From Halictus rubicundus (Eukaryota > Arthropoda > Insecta > Hymenoptera > Halictidae): a stretch of DNA of 64,000 nt. The notes under the pieces are model-generated. The model was not told where the DNA came from, ran no database searches, and was given only the letters and a program-made list of their open reading frames with translations. Each line of letters begins with the position of its first letter. The first letter of the stretch is position 1. The position numbers were made by a program, and so were the translations under genes. The stretch covers positions 8,928,001-8,992,000 of the forward strand of contig NC_135157.1 in the NCBI RefSeq assembly GCF_050948215.1. The letters run 5' to 3'. Shown piece after piece: positions 34,842 to 47,660 of the stretch.

Positions 34842-37800
34842 CTTCATCAATTTTCTCTGCATTTCAGTTTGTGGAGTTGGTCGATTTGGCAAATGCTCGC
34901 GTTAACAGTTTGGGATATAGTTTATTCTATTGTAGAATTGCACTCTGATGCAACCAAATGCACGAGATTTGAAGGAGGATTCTATTCGACGAAATAAAAA
35001 TTTTCGAACAGAAGAAAATTTCAGCGCAGATTGAATGCAAATTGAAGTGCTCGTTCGCGTAAGGGTTGTCGGTGTGAACGTAGTGGTTCCGCGGGAAGTG
35101 CACTCGCAGGAAGAAAACGGGACGGTGATCGAAGAAAAAAAGTGTGACCGTTAGTGTGGCTCTCATCGATCATTTCTGACGTAACTGCGGACATTGTCCT
35201 CAAAAATATAGAACGGTTGGCAATCACACGGATACACACGGTACATATATGTAATGAACGCGCGTGCCAAGCCTAAAAATAAACGACCGTGCGATGCTCC
35301 GCGCGTTATCTCGGATTATCAGCTTTCCGCGGCTATGCTGATGGACGATGCTTTCTATGCTTCATTCGGACAGCATGCCCACCTATCAAAATAATTTTAA
35401 ATTCAAATCCACCACTCCCGTTGTTTATGTTGACATTACTCCGCACGACAAGACGCACGGAAAGAAATTTTAGAATTGTGTCTTTTTAATAAAAAAAAAA
35501 CAGTGTTAGATTCCTTGGTAATTAAGATGCTAAATCACAATTGAACGTATACTAGTGATTATTACCTTTGGTCTATATATAGATCCCGGCGGTTTTAGAT
35601 AAGAAGCCAATCAAGTATCCGCCAGTCACGGATAATTAAGCGTGCTAATTAAATCGGTAAAATTTGCTTTGTAACTCAAGTACATGTCGCGACGAAAAGT
35701 TTACGAACTGCATTGTACATTTCGATCTCTGCTATTGGTCACACCTGAACTCACACCCGGTTGCAATGGACGATTTATATCATCATTTGTATCGTTAGGT
35801 ACTTGTTGAAACGAGCGAGCGGACTCCACGTGCTCGTTTCACGGCGAAGGAAACGCGGGAAACTGGTATAGCAACTTTGCATTCGCATCGGGACATCTGA
35901 GTAAATTATAAATTGCCTGTTTAGATCGCTGTTCGTGCCTCAATAATTATATGTCGTAATAACATTGATCGCAAATAAGATATGTATATTATGACTAACG
36001 CGTGTTATGAATTAATGAATTAATTTTCCCTGCTATTATTTTTTTTTTAATGCAGCGTATCTGCTAAATGAAATATGTTAAAAAATCTCAATGACATCCT
36101 GAGTAATTCACAATGACTTCTCTCGATTCGATGCGTCTTACGCGTACTTGACAGCTTAACTTGCATCACAAGGTAATCGGCGTGACATTGCAAAAACATC
36201 CTGTATTTACCACTTATTTTAAGTATGTACCTGGAAGCGATCGAGAATTTGTTAGGAAACGCCTCAACAGGCGCCATGTTCAATAATTCAGTGTGGCGAT
36301 CATACAAGTTGCACAATGGATAATCGAATTTATACTAATTATTATTCTTTGCAGATGGAGTGCAATACATTGTTGCAATCATCGATGACTTCTTAGAACT
36401 GCACAGCTCGGTCGAACAAAGTTGCCAGTGCACAACAGCGAACATTTTCTTTCACTATTTCACATTACTTGTATACATTATTGCTCCAATATGCATAAAA
36501 TCTGCATTTTAGTTAGGTGCAACATCTTTGTAGTTTAATTTAATCAACACAGCCATTTTCATAAATACTTAATGATAGTGTTACTCACAGATAGCTCGAT
36601 TACCTAGCATTGACATTTTTAAAAATTCCTCACCCATGAAGGAATAAAACCGTGAACTTAAAAAATCTGGGCAGTTAAAAAGAGTGAAAAATCTCTGTAA
36701 AGGTTAATAACGCTGTTGCGATCACAGAGGCGGTTCGAACGTGTAATTAAATGTTGCGAGCGATCACGAGCAATCATGCCTGCACCTTGGAAGTGGTGGT
36801 CCCTGAAGTCATTTGAAGTAACTTTTTCTTTCACGAGAATGGCACAGTGACACACACTTCGAAGCTGCAAGTGAATTTACGGCTGAATAAGCGAGTCTTA
36901 ATTCAATCAATTTCTGCACCTTCTCTTGTTCACAACTTGACCACGGGGCGACACCAACGCTACCAACGAGCCGGTGATTGGTCCGTATTTTCCGCGAATA
37001 ACTCATTAACAAAGCCGAGACGGACATTTTCGCAAAGGTGAAAAGTTACTTTAGATGACCCCTGGTACCGCTTCTTTCAAAGAGATCCAACATTTTTAGG
37101 TCTGTACACACGTCGTGCGACATATAAGGAGCGGAGGTGTGTGTCTGGTAACCCGGAACGTGTCATTAAATATGATAGAGCTCAATTGTTGTTGTTTCAA
37201 TACGACGCGACATGATGCCGAGCGGAAAGGCAAGATGAAAGAGCTGAGGTGGTAATTTATTGGCATTCAAGCACGTTTGAAAAACGAGTTTGTCACCGAC
37301 GCGGTCTACCTGCAGACACGTGGTGTTTCAAGTGGCATTTGATAGGTCTCTTGCTAGTTACATCACAAGACGTGGAGCCGCAATTCTGTATTTTTTCCGT
37401 TCTGGAAACGACAACTATGTTAATACACCTTAGCTCTCCTTAAAGGGCCAACTCCCCCCTCGCTCGCTCCCTTTACGCCTTTTCTCCACGGGCTTATCAA
37501 TAACACAAAGCGGAAATCATTGGTACAACTCGAATTTGGTTCAAGTGTCAGATTTGTTTCCATATTTTGGTCCTCCAGTGTGAAAGCACCTTTAGAGTAC
37601 ATGCATTCTTGTACTCCTGTACATTTTAAAAATCGTATGAAAATTATTTAGAGTAGAAATCGAATGATCTTTTATACTGTACGTAAGTATCTCGTGATTA
37701 TGGTTCAACGACACACATTTCCATGGAACGGCAAGATTTAATTGGTCGTTAACACCGGCATTACACAGGAAAGAGGATTGGTAATTGAAAGAAAGATTCA

Positions 37801-38157
37801 TTGGTTCACGAATCGTTATTTTCGCCCACTGTGAATTAGAGAACACGAGCGATCACAGAGACCGCGCGGACGATTCTTGTAATTTCACATTACAATTAAT
37901 TAATCTTTAATCTATCCTCGTTAGAGCGACAATTACCGGGTCGAGTGTTACGTTAAAAATTAGGTCGTTCAACTTTCATAGTTAACCTTTCCCTAACTAC
38001 GGTCAACTTTGTGTCTGCTCATTACCATCTAATTTCGGAGAAAGACTGAAAAATTTCGTCAAAATTTTACAATTGCTGACAAATAAACAATTACTATTAG
38101 TGTTTCTACTATTCTGAATTTCACCTACTCATTATTGTCATAAAATCCGCAGTTGAG
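34842..38157. other. Gene-poor stretch
   Basis: No supportable gene. Decayed ends of the TAGACTGCGG family occur at about 36,488-36,505 (GCATAAAATCTGCA) and at 38,138-38,153 (CATAAAATCCGCAGT). Slightly GC-richer parts near 35,050-35,350 and 36,800-37,050 could be regulatory, or hold a non-coding first exon of the SLC36 gene. I see no direct evidence for either. Confidence 0.4.
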
Positions 38158-38229
38158 GTACGAGGCCATAATCGACGAGTTCGCATAACAGAGGCTCGGT
38201 TAAGGGTTCGTATAAACGAGGTTCTACCG
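38158..38229. mobile_element. Terminal fragment of a pogo/Tigger-like DNA transposon
   Basis: In reverse complement this reads ACGGTAGAACCTCGTTTATA and then further blocks of the kind CGAACCCTTAACCGAG. That pattern is typical of pogo/Tigger-type terminal repeats, whose usual start is CAGTAGAACCTCG. No transposase frame adjoins it, so it is a relic. Superfamily assignment rests on the terminal motif alone. Confidence 0.5.
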
Positions 38230-39428
38230 TATCTTATTTTCGTCCAAATTTTCCAGTTGAAAATCGTCGCAGAATGGAAAATAACTTTAGTCTAACTCGA
38301 TTTTGCATACATTTACAAACAAGATAACACTACCTACCATACTCGACACGAGAGAGTTCAACTATCGCGCGTGATACTTAGCACGATAATTTCGGATTAT
38401 TACCATGCGACGAGAATTCCTATCGTTACAATTGTTTTCTTGACCCCAGACAAGAGGACCACGCGTATCGTCAACGCATCGGATGACACTGTTGCGGTTA
38501 TGCTCATCCGACAAAACATGTTATGCTGCTCGCTGTCGTTCACTCTGACCGACTCGCATGTAATTAACAACTTGAATTTCGACCGACGAAATTCGCCCGA
38601 TTAACCGGAAGCTTGGAATTAACTAAACTACCAGCTCGTAGAAGAAAAACTCAAAATTACCGTTATTATAGTTTTTACGAAACGTGATCTTTCGATATGA
38701 AGCGCAAAAAATATGAGTGAAAGGTAGCGAGTTGTTGACTGGATATGAACTGTTATAACTAGTACAATTACGTATTCAAATTAGGCATGTAATTAAAAAC
38801 AAGGTGCTAATTTTGGTATCGTTGAACAGTGCGAAAAAAATGCGGAAGTGGGTACGCTTTGACTTTCGATTGTTAATAGTATTTCGCGAAGTTTGCAAAA
38901 AAATGTTGTAAAAAATGTTCATGGATTGCAAGTGTAAATAATTAATAATATGTACACAATTTAGAAAAAAAGTGTGGCGATAAGAAGTAATATTTTTTTC
39001 CAATTTCACCGTAACAAGATGTTTCCGATAATTTCGCAATGTCACACGATCGTATATAGAGCGTCGCATTTTTTGGGCCACTTTTCCGTTGTTTCATCTA
39101 TGTCATTGTCATTTCACAACGTCACTCAATTGTCTAGAAATGGAACCAGAAGGGTATGTTAGTAAACAATGAATTGGCAGCTACACATCAGATGACAACT
39201 CGCTGACTAACACGAATGACTGGCACATTTCGGACCGTGTAATCACTGTATAAATAAACAGATCTAATCGTATCAACATTCAACTCCAAACCAAACTATT
39301 ACTTAAACATTTCAATGTAAGATCGCGAATTTTCTTTGCGTGGCATCAGTTAAAAAAGAAACATTTCAAAATTATAATACTAATTAATAAATAAAAATAA
39401 ATTATCTTTGGGTATCCAGCTATTAAAC
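38230..39428. other. Gene-poor stretch
   Basis: Only short open frames, with no splice structure or family resemblance. The frame at 38776-39081 (-) is AT-rich low-complexity coding noise. Confidence 0.4.
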
Positions 39429-39632
39429 AACATTTTAATACAAAATTGTAAATTGTCTTCGTTGTATGATCGGTTGGAAAACATTTTAATACAACATTAT
39501 AAAGTATCTTCATTGCACGGTCTGTTAAAAATCGCTTCGATACAGCACCGTAAATTATCTCGAAGCTTCATCGGATAAGAAACATTTTAATAGAAGATTG
39601 TAAATCATCTGCGTGTCTCACACGATGAAAAA
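39429..39632. repeat. Tandem repeat, about 51-bp period, four copies
   Basis: Four degenerate units begin at about 39431, 39482, 39533 and 39583. The shared core is CATTTTAATACAA followed by TTGTAAATT and a TCTTCG-type segment. The third unit is the most diverged. The array is non-coding. Confidence 0.75.
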
Positions 39633-39839
39633 AAAAAATTCTGACATGCGACGTGTAGTTGCGAGAAAACATGGCAACAGTTGAACGAGTCGCTGTCGCA
39701 GTGTACATAAAATGGAATTATTGTCAGCGGGGTGATAAGATTTGTGGCGCTCACGTTTCACGCTTGAAAATTTGATCTCGTCCATTTTTTTTTTTACTGA
39801 CGGGCGTCACGTGTACCTTGTCGATACACTTGCACGTGA

Positions 39840-39914
39840 TGCAACATTTCAACCGGCTGCATCGGAGTTTGATCGATGTTGCTGAACAAGTTCCCGATCT
39901 GGGTCACCTCGGTA
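39840..39914 (+). other. Possible short coding exon with strong splice donor
   Basis: An ATG at 39838 opens MQHFNRLHRSLIDVAEQVPD and runs to LGHLG, where a strong donor (G|GTAAGT) occurs. Codon use looks protein-like and the segment is less AT-rich than its surroundings. No partner exon could be fixed. It might be the first exon of an unrecognised plus-strand gene, or a non-coding RNA exon. Confidence 0.25.
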
Positions 39915-40635
39915 AGTTTCCTAGTTCGTTGCCACATGGGTTGATGTCAAGGTTCGTTTGCACGGTCGATTGCTATTACTTGAAAAACCTGTGCAAACTG
40001 TACGTTGCACAATTCAATTATTCTTTACTTAAAAGTGCTTTTAGAATTTTCGGTCAGTCTCGAAATTTTCCAACCAATTTTATATTCATCAAATGTTCAT
40101 TATTACCGTCACTTTATATTCCTTCAATAATTGCTTAATGTGTGCAATCGAAGTTATTTATTATCCAACTCGATACGTACAACATTATTTCATAGAACCA
40201 CTATATACAGTATAAAAAGAGATTTTGCAACGTTTACTTGAAAAACCAGAAAGTCAACAGTGATAGATACTTCTGTACTTCCTGCCCCATGCTTCTTGTG
40301 CAATTATATAACGAACGCAACGACCATCGAGGCGCATCTTATCAAGCGTAGATAACGAAAACACGTCAATGAAATCGCGCGTTTGCTTTGTAAATATCAA
40401 TTCCGAAAACTGTTAGCCCAACTAAATAAACGATCCGACGGCGTTCCACTGACATTTAATTAACAGTAATACGCGAATAATAATTAAGAGGTAGTTTAGA
40501 CAGCCCAACGAGTTGTCCGCAATTTATAACGCCACTTTCGACTCATAAATTATTCCGTTATGCGAATACGTAATAAGGAAAGTCAATCTAGTTACGATTG
40601 CGCGCGGTAAGATTGAGCGAGTGCAAGGTCAATGA

Positions 40636-40962
40636 AGTTATGCACGGCAGGAAGGAGATTCCTGGGTGGTTTCGTTCGTGTCAACCGGTTTCCCCATTGC
40701 GAAGTTTACTTTCACGTTCATTGCGATTTCGACATGCATCTGTGTCGAGGGAACTTTAGTTCAAGTTCAACGGTGCCGAAAACCGCGAAAACACGCTGTC
40801 TGCGGTCCAGACAGCGATGGAGGATGCTTATGGCAGTCTGAACAACTTTGGGAGGTCATGGGACTACTAATCCCGACCGATCCCTTCCAAGTCGACTCTA
40901 AACTGGATTCAGACAGGCTCGTCTGGTTCCAAGAAGCGTTCCCTAACTTGGTAGCGTCGTAA
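40636..40962 (+). other. Unassigned open frame, possible last exon of a secreted protein
   Basis: A frame of 108 codons plus stop follows a possible acceptor (GGCAG, 40646-40650). It begins with a hydrophobic stretch (AKFTFTFIAISTCICVEG) and continues with a cysteine-containing part (CRKPRKHAVCGPDSDGGC). The spacing slightly recalls Kazal-type inhibitors but does not fit them. The frame has no ATG before the hydrophobic stretch. It may belong with the exon-like segment at 39,840-39,914 or be chance. Confidence 0.2.
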
Positions 40963-43682
40963 CACTGTACATAAACGTGCTGCTATCTTTTAATTCCTGT
41001 TTTGAGTCTGCGCTTCAACAGCCTCGCAATGGATTGCAGGAAACAATGAATGATTTTCAACTGGTTAAACATTTTATACTGATTTTATACTGTGTGCAAT
41101 TCAAGTAAGAAATTGGCAGTCAATGCCTCTTTTTATTATTATAGAGTTATTGTATAAGATACTCAACCTTCGAAATCTTAAAAGAAAAAACAATAAATCT
41201 ATACACTGAAGCAAGGTGACCCACCCACAGTGTACCGCTACGTCAATGTGAATTAACGAACTGAAATGACCTTTATCATAAACAACAAAAAAACAAGGAG
41301 AAAGATTAACCGTCTTGCCTTTTAGTCTTTCGACCGATTGATAAATCTTCCAACAGATACAGTAATGTCAGGATTTTCTAAAAATCGTATCTCAAGTTCA
41401 ACGGTTACATTCGGCTCATCCGTTACGTCAACATGACGCAACTTATCACGCTCGTTTCTTCCGTTTAATCCTTGGTTTCAGAGTTCCCTCCTTTAATGGT
41501 CGATAATAGTGGGGAAGAAACGGCTTTCAAAACCGTGTCGCTGGATTGCACTAATTCGCGTGCTTTCCCAAGTTCCCCCGGCTGACGTGTGTTCTTAAAA
41601 AAAAAAAACTTGATGGAAAGACGTGAATGTGCCACGCTGCTATTCACCGGACAGGCTGAATTCATAATTACGAAGGAAATCGATTTCTGTGCCGCTCGGT
41701 GCAACGAACGAAGTCACGTGTACAGGGTGTGTCAGAAAGATTGATGAAATCTTTGTGTCAGCTCTTCTTCGGTCAATTTTTCTTTGGACAGTCCTGTTAG
41801 TTACAGAAAAGCAAGACTGGTTCGCCATACATCATTTTCCTTGTAGATAATGTCGGAAATATTTCAAATTCTAATGACTAAAATATTATAATTACGAAGT
41901 GCAATGGAACAGTAAACTTTTGATATATAGATTCGAGGAAGTTATTTGAACTTTTAGTACGGGTCAACTAGTCAATTGTCAAAAATTATTGATGTATATT
42001 CTTTAATAAAAATAATCAAGGGCCCATGGTTACTGGCACGGCCCTGGAGATAAAGGGTTAAATAAATTAGCAGCAAGTATAATTAACCTACCTATTTTGA
42101 AACTAGACGACATCGCGTAACCCTCAAGAGAAGGTTGTGTATTATTCATCCCTGTGTAAGTGTATAATCAATGGCCGATGCAATATTTAACATGTAATAG
42201 TCGTCTGCTGTATCGATGTAAGTCGATAGTCACAATAGATGTCCACCCTATATACGGCACACAACACATGAGGTATAGGAATACGATGGACATCTATTAT
42301 GACTGCCCAGGCGTACCTCAAAAAATCCAGCAGCGGTAAAAAAATAGTACACCTCTAAATATTGATTTCTCAGGTATAGAATGAAGCTATACGTTTCTCT
42401 GTTTAGTATGTTAACTTTGAAGTGTTAAGTAAAGTCATTGAAATGTGTGTAGCTCCTTCATAGTTCAATCCTAAGTTCAAAACATAAACAAGAACGGTCA
42501 ATGCTGTCATAGAATGATAGCACAGGCTTGAGATTCTGTCCATTCGGTATATTATACACCTTCAGCAAAGAATTCCCTTCTAAGTAAGAATGAAATAAAA
42601 CAACTGTGTTATATTCTTGTCGCGAAACGCAATAAAGTTCCCGTCAGACCGTAAAACTGCACGTGAATTTGTCGCCGGTGCATTCTGCACAGGTACAGAG
42701 GCAGAAGAGCACGGGTCCGAAATATCGATGCAAAGTTACATCATGCGACGCGCTGCGCGCGAACCAACGCTCGTCACGAGCCATACAAGTCCACACACAA
42801 ACTTAGATTCCACGTGCTCGGCGCCTTGGCGTGACTTTTCTGACGAAACACACCTTACGATTCTCGTGTACAGTATTATCTCGGTAACTGTCGCAAAGGC
42901 GTCTGCAGTAACTGTCAAAATTTCCCACCACTGGAGGGATGCCTCTTCGAACCAGTCAAACGGCCAACCGAGCTAGCGAAGAGTAAGTGTATCGGTGAGA
43001 TTCGCGCTAACGCAAGCGAAAAAAAAATTATAACTTTTCTAACTATTTTTATGAAACTTCTACCGTCGTATTCGTCTCGTTTTTCTAATTGAAATGACTC
43101 CAAACACGGTATAGTTACGATCATAATGATTTGTATTATAAGCGATTAAAATTTTGGACATGAAGGGAAAGGGCAAACGGAAAAAAGAGAAGTAGTTTTC
43201 AATTGCTATCCTTCTTTACGTTCAGCACATTACAAAGAATGTAGCACCTCTGCTAGAACTGTCGCTCGGTGAACCCGACGATACGACAATTACGGAGTTA
43301 CTGCTGTAACTGTACATCAACAGGAATCCCTAGGCGACGATTTTCCCTATTGACGTCACGCGAGACGTCACCACGCGTTATTTCCACCTTTGAATCCACC
43401 GAGCAAACTATGGCGCGCACTTGTGCAAAGCCACGCCGCAGCATCGTTTATTTTCATTTTAGGTTAACGAATCATGTTGGACAAAAACTCAAACTGCTAC
43501 GTATACAAACTTCACGTGGCTCCTATCGTTTGAAGGTGATGTATATCTTCGGTTTTCGATAATAGTATCGGGCATGAGATTACCGTTAGCCTGAATACCT
43601 TAAGAATGCGCGCGACCGTGTTTTATTACGACGACCCGACTTGAGCGATACAATATTTTTTGGTCCAATTCATGAAATTTAA
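40963..43682. other. Gene-poor stretch with hairpin and CAGGGTGT fragment
   Basis: No supportable gene. At 41,724 ACAGGGTGTGTCAGAAAG resembles the end of a common hymenopteran inverted-repeat element, but the other end was not found. The 119-codon frame at 42617-42976 lacks an ATG start and any family resemblance. A hairpin lies at 42,228-42,304. Confidence 0.4.
42228..42304. ncRNA. Candidate microRNA-like hairpin
   Basis: The arm 42228-42247 pairs with 42285-42304 over 20 positions with two mismatches (core AATAGATGTCCA with its complement). CCTATA/TATAGG extends the stem inward after a 5-base bulge, leaving a loop of about 20 bases. Geometry fits a pre-miRNA. No known miRNA was recognised. 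It could instead be a small inverted-repeat element. Confidence 0.35.
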
Positions 43683-43900
43683 CACCAGGTTTACGGGACC
43701 CGACAAAATGACGGGTTCTAGTATTTTGAATTTAAAATTATGAAGATTCTAAGGATGCATACATGAGAAATTATCTAGCAAATTTATTTCTTTGAGTATA
43801 TATTGTTTTCACAGTATTGCTAAAAATGTGGGTAGCACGTTCTTGTTATTTTTATAAAGTAATGCAAAATAGTCACTTTTAGTGCTCCGTAAACCTAGTG
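43683..43900. mobile_element. piggyBac-type MITE, second copy, 218 bp
   Basis: CACCAGGTTTACGGG on the left and CCGTAAACCTAGTG on the right are flanked by TTAA (43679-43682 and 43901-43904). In reverse complement it aligns along its whole length with the copy at 5772-5988, including the GACGGGTCCCGTAAA end and a TTTATAAAAATAACA block. It has no coding capacity. Confidence 0.85.
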
Positions 43901-45397
43901 TTAAACGAAACGAAAATTTATTACTGTCGTAATCGATTTTAGTACGTTGGCGTTGAAATTTTGGATATACTTAATTGTAGCCGGTATTGTGTTAGAGATT
44001 ACGATTTTATTTTTTTACAACTGTCTTTTGGTATTTGTTAGATGTTTGATAGTATGTTCAAGGAAAACGAAGGTTTTTGATGTGGAACTGTTTGAGATGG
44101 GACAGTTCGAACGTAGGCTAGGAAGATTTTTCGAATGTGGTAGACCGTTTGAGTTAGTTAGAATGTACTGTTACGACAGTCACGGAGCAGAATTCCTATG
44201 GAATAGTACTATCTCTCCTCGAAAATCGTCTGCAGCTCTTCCGTTAGCCCGTTATAACTGACACAAGATAAAATTTTCTACTGCTGTATTTCCACCATTA
44301 TAATTAAACCAATTCTAGAAAATGACTTCATTGTTATTATGTCATTATGCATTGAATTTTATTTAATTCTTTTTAGAAGACAATTCGTCAGACATATCGT
44401 CATTCCATGAAATACTATTAACCAATCGCACGGTTGTTCTCGTCATTATTTCCAAAACCTTCTTAGATAACACCGTGAAAAGCAATTATTCTATATTGCT
44501 GATGTTACTATCAGTAGTACGCCTGTACGTAACAATATGTACTGAATTATGAATATTTTAACTTCTTGAAATTGTTCTAGTGCAAAAAAGATTAATGATG
44601 AGAAGGTTATTTTTTATTCTTCCTTCTACAGCAAACAGGTTAATATTTAAAGAAGATATTTTGTGACACAAAAGGTAGTGACTAGCGATAAGGCCTCAAT
44701 CGACTACCTCGGTTCTTCCGTTAAACCGAAATAAAATTTTAATTCTTAGTTAGCGGTGTTCTATCGTCAGTGAATATATAGGAACGTAAATTTCATAAAT
44801 AAATTTTCTGTGTAAATTATAAACAATGGAGAAGTTGTAATTGTTGCAGTAGAGAACATCGTAGGGGTTAACTGTGTACGTTGTACCGGCCACGAATAAC
44901 GCTCGAATGCAGAAGGTTGACGACGCGTGTAACGAATTCTTAAAATACCTGCGTGATCGTCGAGATTCAGGGGAAGCAAAGCACAAAGAACAGATCTAGT
45001 TGTAAGTCACGATAACGCCGAAGATCGAGCGACGGTCCGGTTCAAATACGAAAATACATACACTGTGTGTCGTTCTCGTTATCAATCGGGCCGATCGCGC
45101 GGCAGGCAAAACAACTCCGAATACTAGCATATTACCAAGCCTTACGTCTGCATACTACTTCAAATTTTCGGTGACCATGGCACAAAATGAGTTCCAAAAC
45201 ATTCCATTTCCCATTAACCTCTGCACTACAATTTACTTTTACTAATGGTCAAATATCGACGAGAACAAAAATTCAAATTTAACCTTTTAAGGAAAAGTAA
45301 AAACTAGATTTTATGCACGCTCCTATTCGATACTACAAGGCAAGGGGTTACAAATTTCAAGATAGTCACACTCATATTTTGAAAACTGTTAGGATCG

Positions 45398-45561
45398 AGT
45401 TAACCCTTCAGGGACGATCTTCAATTGCCGATTTCTTCCTTGCGACCAACAGATATTTTTCATAGCTGATTTCAAGTTTAAATAATCTGACCACGTGTAA
45501 TAAATTTTTAAAAATACAACAGAGTCAGTACGGTGCATAGAGGTCGTCTCTGAAGGGTTTC
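45398..45561. mobile_element. Decayed inverted-repeat element (AACCCTTCAGGGACGA ends)
   Basis: The left terminus AACCCTTCAGGGACGATC and the right terminus, in reverse complement AACCCTTCAGAGACGACC, match at 16 of 18 positions. TTAA is present at the left edge but not clearly at the right. Probably a non-autonomous DNA element. Confidence 0.5.
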
Positions 45562-47563
45562 GATTTTCACGTCGATCACCCGAATCGCGTGGATCGAGGA
45601 GGCGGTTCGATAAACGCACAGTGGAGCGAATAATAAAAACAACTGACCAATTGTCTCTTTCGCTTTTAATTTCGCGGAAAAATTGTTGCGAATAATGGTA
45701 GAATAATATTGATAAAAATCATTCGATTTTTTTTCAATATTATTCTTTCACGAGATTTCTGGATCGCGTCCGATTTAAATGAGATACCTATCGTTGTCGA
45801 AGGTGATATGCGGTTTCGTTCGATGATGTGTCGTTTATTTTCTAATTAAGATCGGGAGCGCGGCCGCTTTAAATAGTGCCAGACGGTGTCTAATAATGAC
45901 CATCGACTTATAAATTTGGGAACAGAAACGTACCTGTGGTCTGCGCACGTGCAGGGTGAAAACGAAAGCAACGTGGGTACGATCGATCTCGGTGGTCTGA
46001 CGTTTACTTCATCCCTTGGGCGAACGCCGGTACGCTCGTTGGCAGAAGAACAGGACTCTCGCAGAGATATATCTGTTCTTAAGACGTCCAGATGGTCCCC
46101 GTGAAACGTCCGAAAAAAGGCACCGGAACGTACCAACGACAGAAACGTACCGGCGTACCACGACGACACGACTACGGACCGAACGAGACTGACTCGAGGA
46201 ACCACGCCGTGCAAGAATAAACCGAGTTTTTGTCCCCGGAAGAGCGTCCGCCATGATTCACCGGCCGACCGCCAGAGGTCGAGCGCCGTGCATGATCGAC
46301 GATCGGTTCGCTTTCTTCTATTTTTATTAACATTCGTGATCGTCCACGATTGTCCTATTCCACGATCGATACATTAATTATTTCGATTTACTCGCTGGTC
46401 ATTGTCGATGTTGTTCAGTCGAGATTCATTGCGTCAGGAAGTTTCCGAGCAAATCGGACTCGCCGGTCTGATTGGTTTGACCACTTCCGGTGTTTGAAAG
46501 TCGGCGCTGATGGTGGGAGCAGTTTTAACTGATATTCGGTAAGGAAGGTTGGCTTTTGGAATTGTTTCTTATGGCTTTCGAGTGTTTGCTGGTTTTTTCT
46601 TTGGATTGTTGTTGATAATGATTGACCTGGGCTTGGTGTGAGCATTCATTGAGGTACGTGAATATAAGTTTTCGAACAGAGATGAAGTAAAGAGAGGTTA
46701 TTGAGGGGGATTAATATTTTAATTGAGGATTTGAACAACAAATTTATGAAAACGAGATAAACCATATAATTCTTTTACTTTTTTTTTTAAGCGTAGATAT
46801 TTTTTCAAGGAGCCTTCGTCATGCGTCATTAATTTTTACTTCGTAATTTTCAGTATGGTATGCTCAGGACGTTTTTGTTGGTTCGATTGCAATGTTGTTC
46901 ACGTTTCGACGTGTTAATTGCACAGTGGTCGGGTAACATTTCCCGTACGGTTGTTAGAAAAATTCCTGTGGACTCCAACGGTAGATTATGGTATCTCTAC
47001 GTTATCTGGATTAATGCTAACCATTTAGGCGCGGTTTTCGCGCTAAAACGCCCAGCGAGCACGTGGGTAGGAGAAGCATGATGAAATCCTGCGAGGGATA
47101 TTGCAGCGGCACGGTATACACAACGGCGCGGCCCGCGAGCTTGAAATGTCAGCCAATTGAGTTAACAATCAATTAAGAATTTTGATCACTGTCAATAATA
47201 TTTAATGATAGTGTACGGTTTCGATTCCGACAATCTCTGAACTTCTCGGGCACGATAATTATGCGTTATTATTTCGTTATTCAATGCTTGTTGATAACCG
47301 ATTTTTAATCTGCTGCATTACGTTGCACAATGTTTCGGATTCGCAGAAGAATCTTTGAAACGATTTCTAATTATTTAATCGTTACGTCTACAGCGGGAAA
47401 TAATTTCGCAGTGAACTCATTTTTCAAACTTTGTACTGTCAAGTACCACATTGAATTTTACAATATTTTGTAGAATAAGAATTGGAGATTTGAATAAGAA
47501 TTGATAATAGTACGCAACGTAGAATGATTTTACAGTAAACTCGTTTTTCAAAGTTTGGATATG

Positions 47564-47660
47564 TATAATTTATTTTTATCTATTTATTTTCTTTTTTTAA
47601 AAATTGTTTTCTATTTATTTATTTCTATTTATTTTATTTTTATTCGTTTATTTTTATTTC
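47564..47660. repeat. AT-rich TATTT simple repeat
   Basis: A tract of TATTT/TTTAT units of about 100 bases with little other sequence. Confidence 0.7.

Noticed and set aside
42617..42976. 119-codon plus-strand open frame
   Set aside because: No ATG at the start, no plausible splice sites and no recognisable domain, in DNA of mixed composition; likely chance.
43947..44261. 104-codon plus-strand frame with hydrophobic start
   Set aside because: Begins with a non-ATG codon directly after a MITE, has no upstream exon and no family resemblance.
45846..46254. Overlapping minus-strand frames near 46 kb
   Set aside because: Several frames on both strands are open together in a CpG-rich patch, with arginine/serine-rich chance peptides; more like a promoter region.
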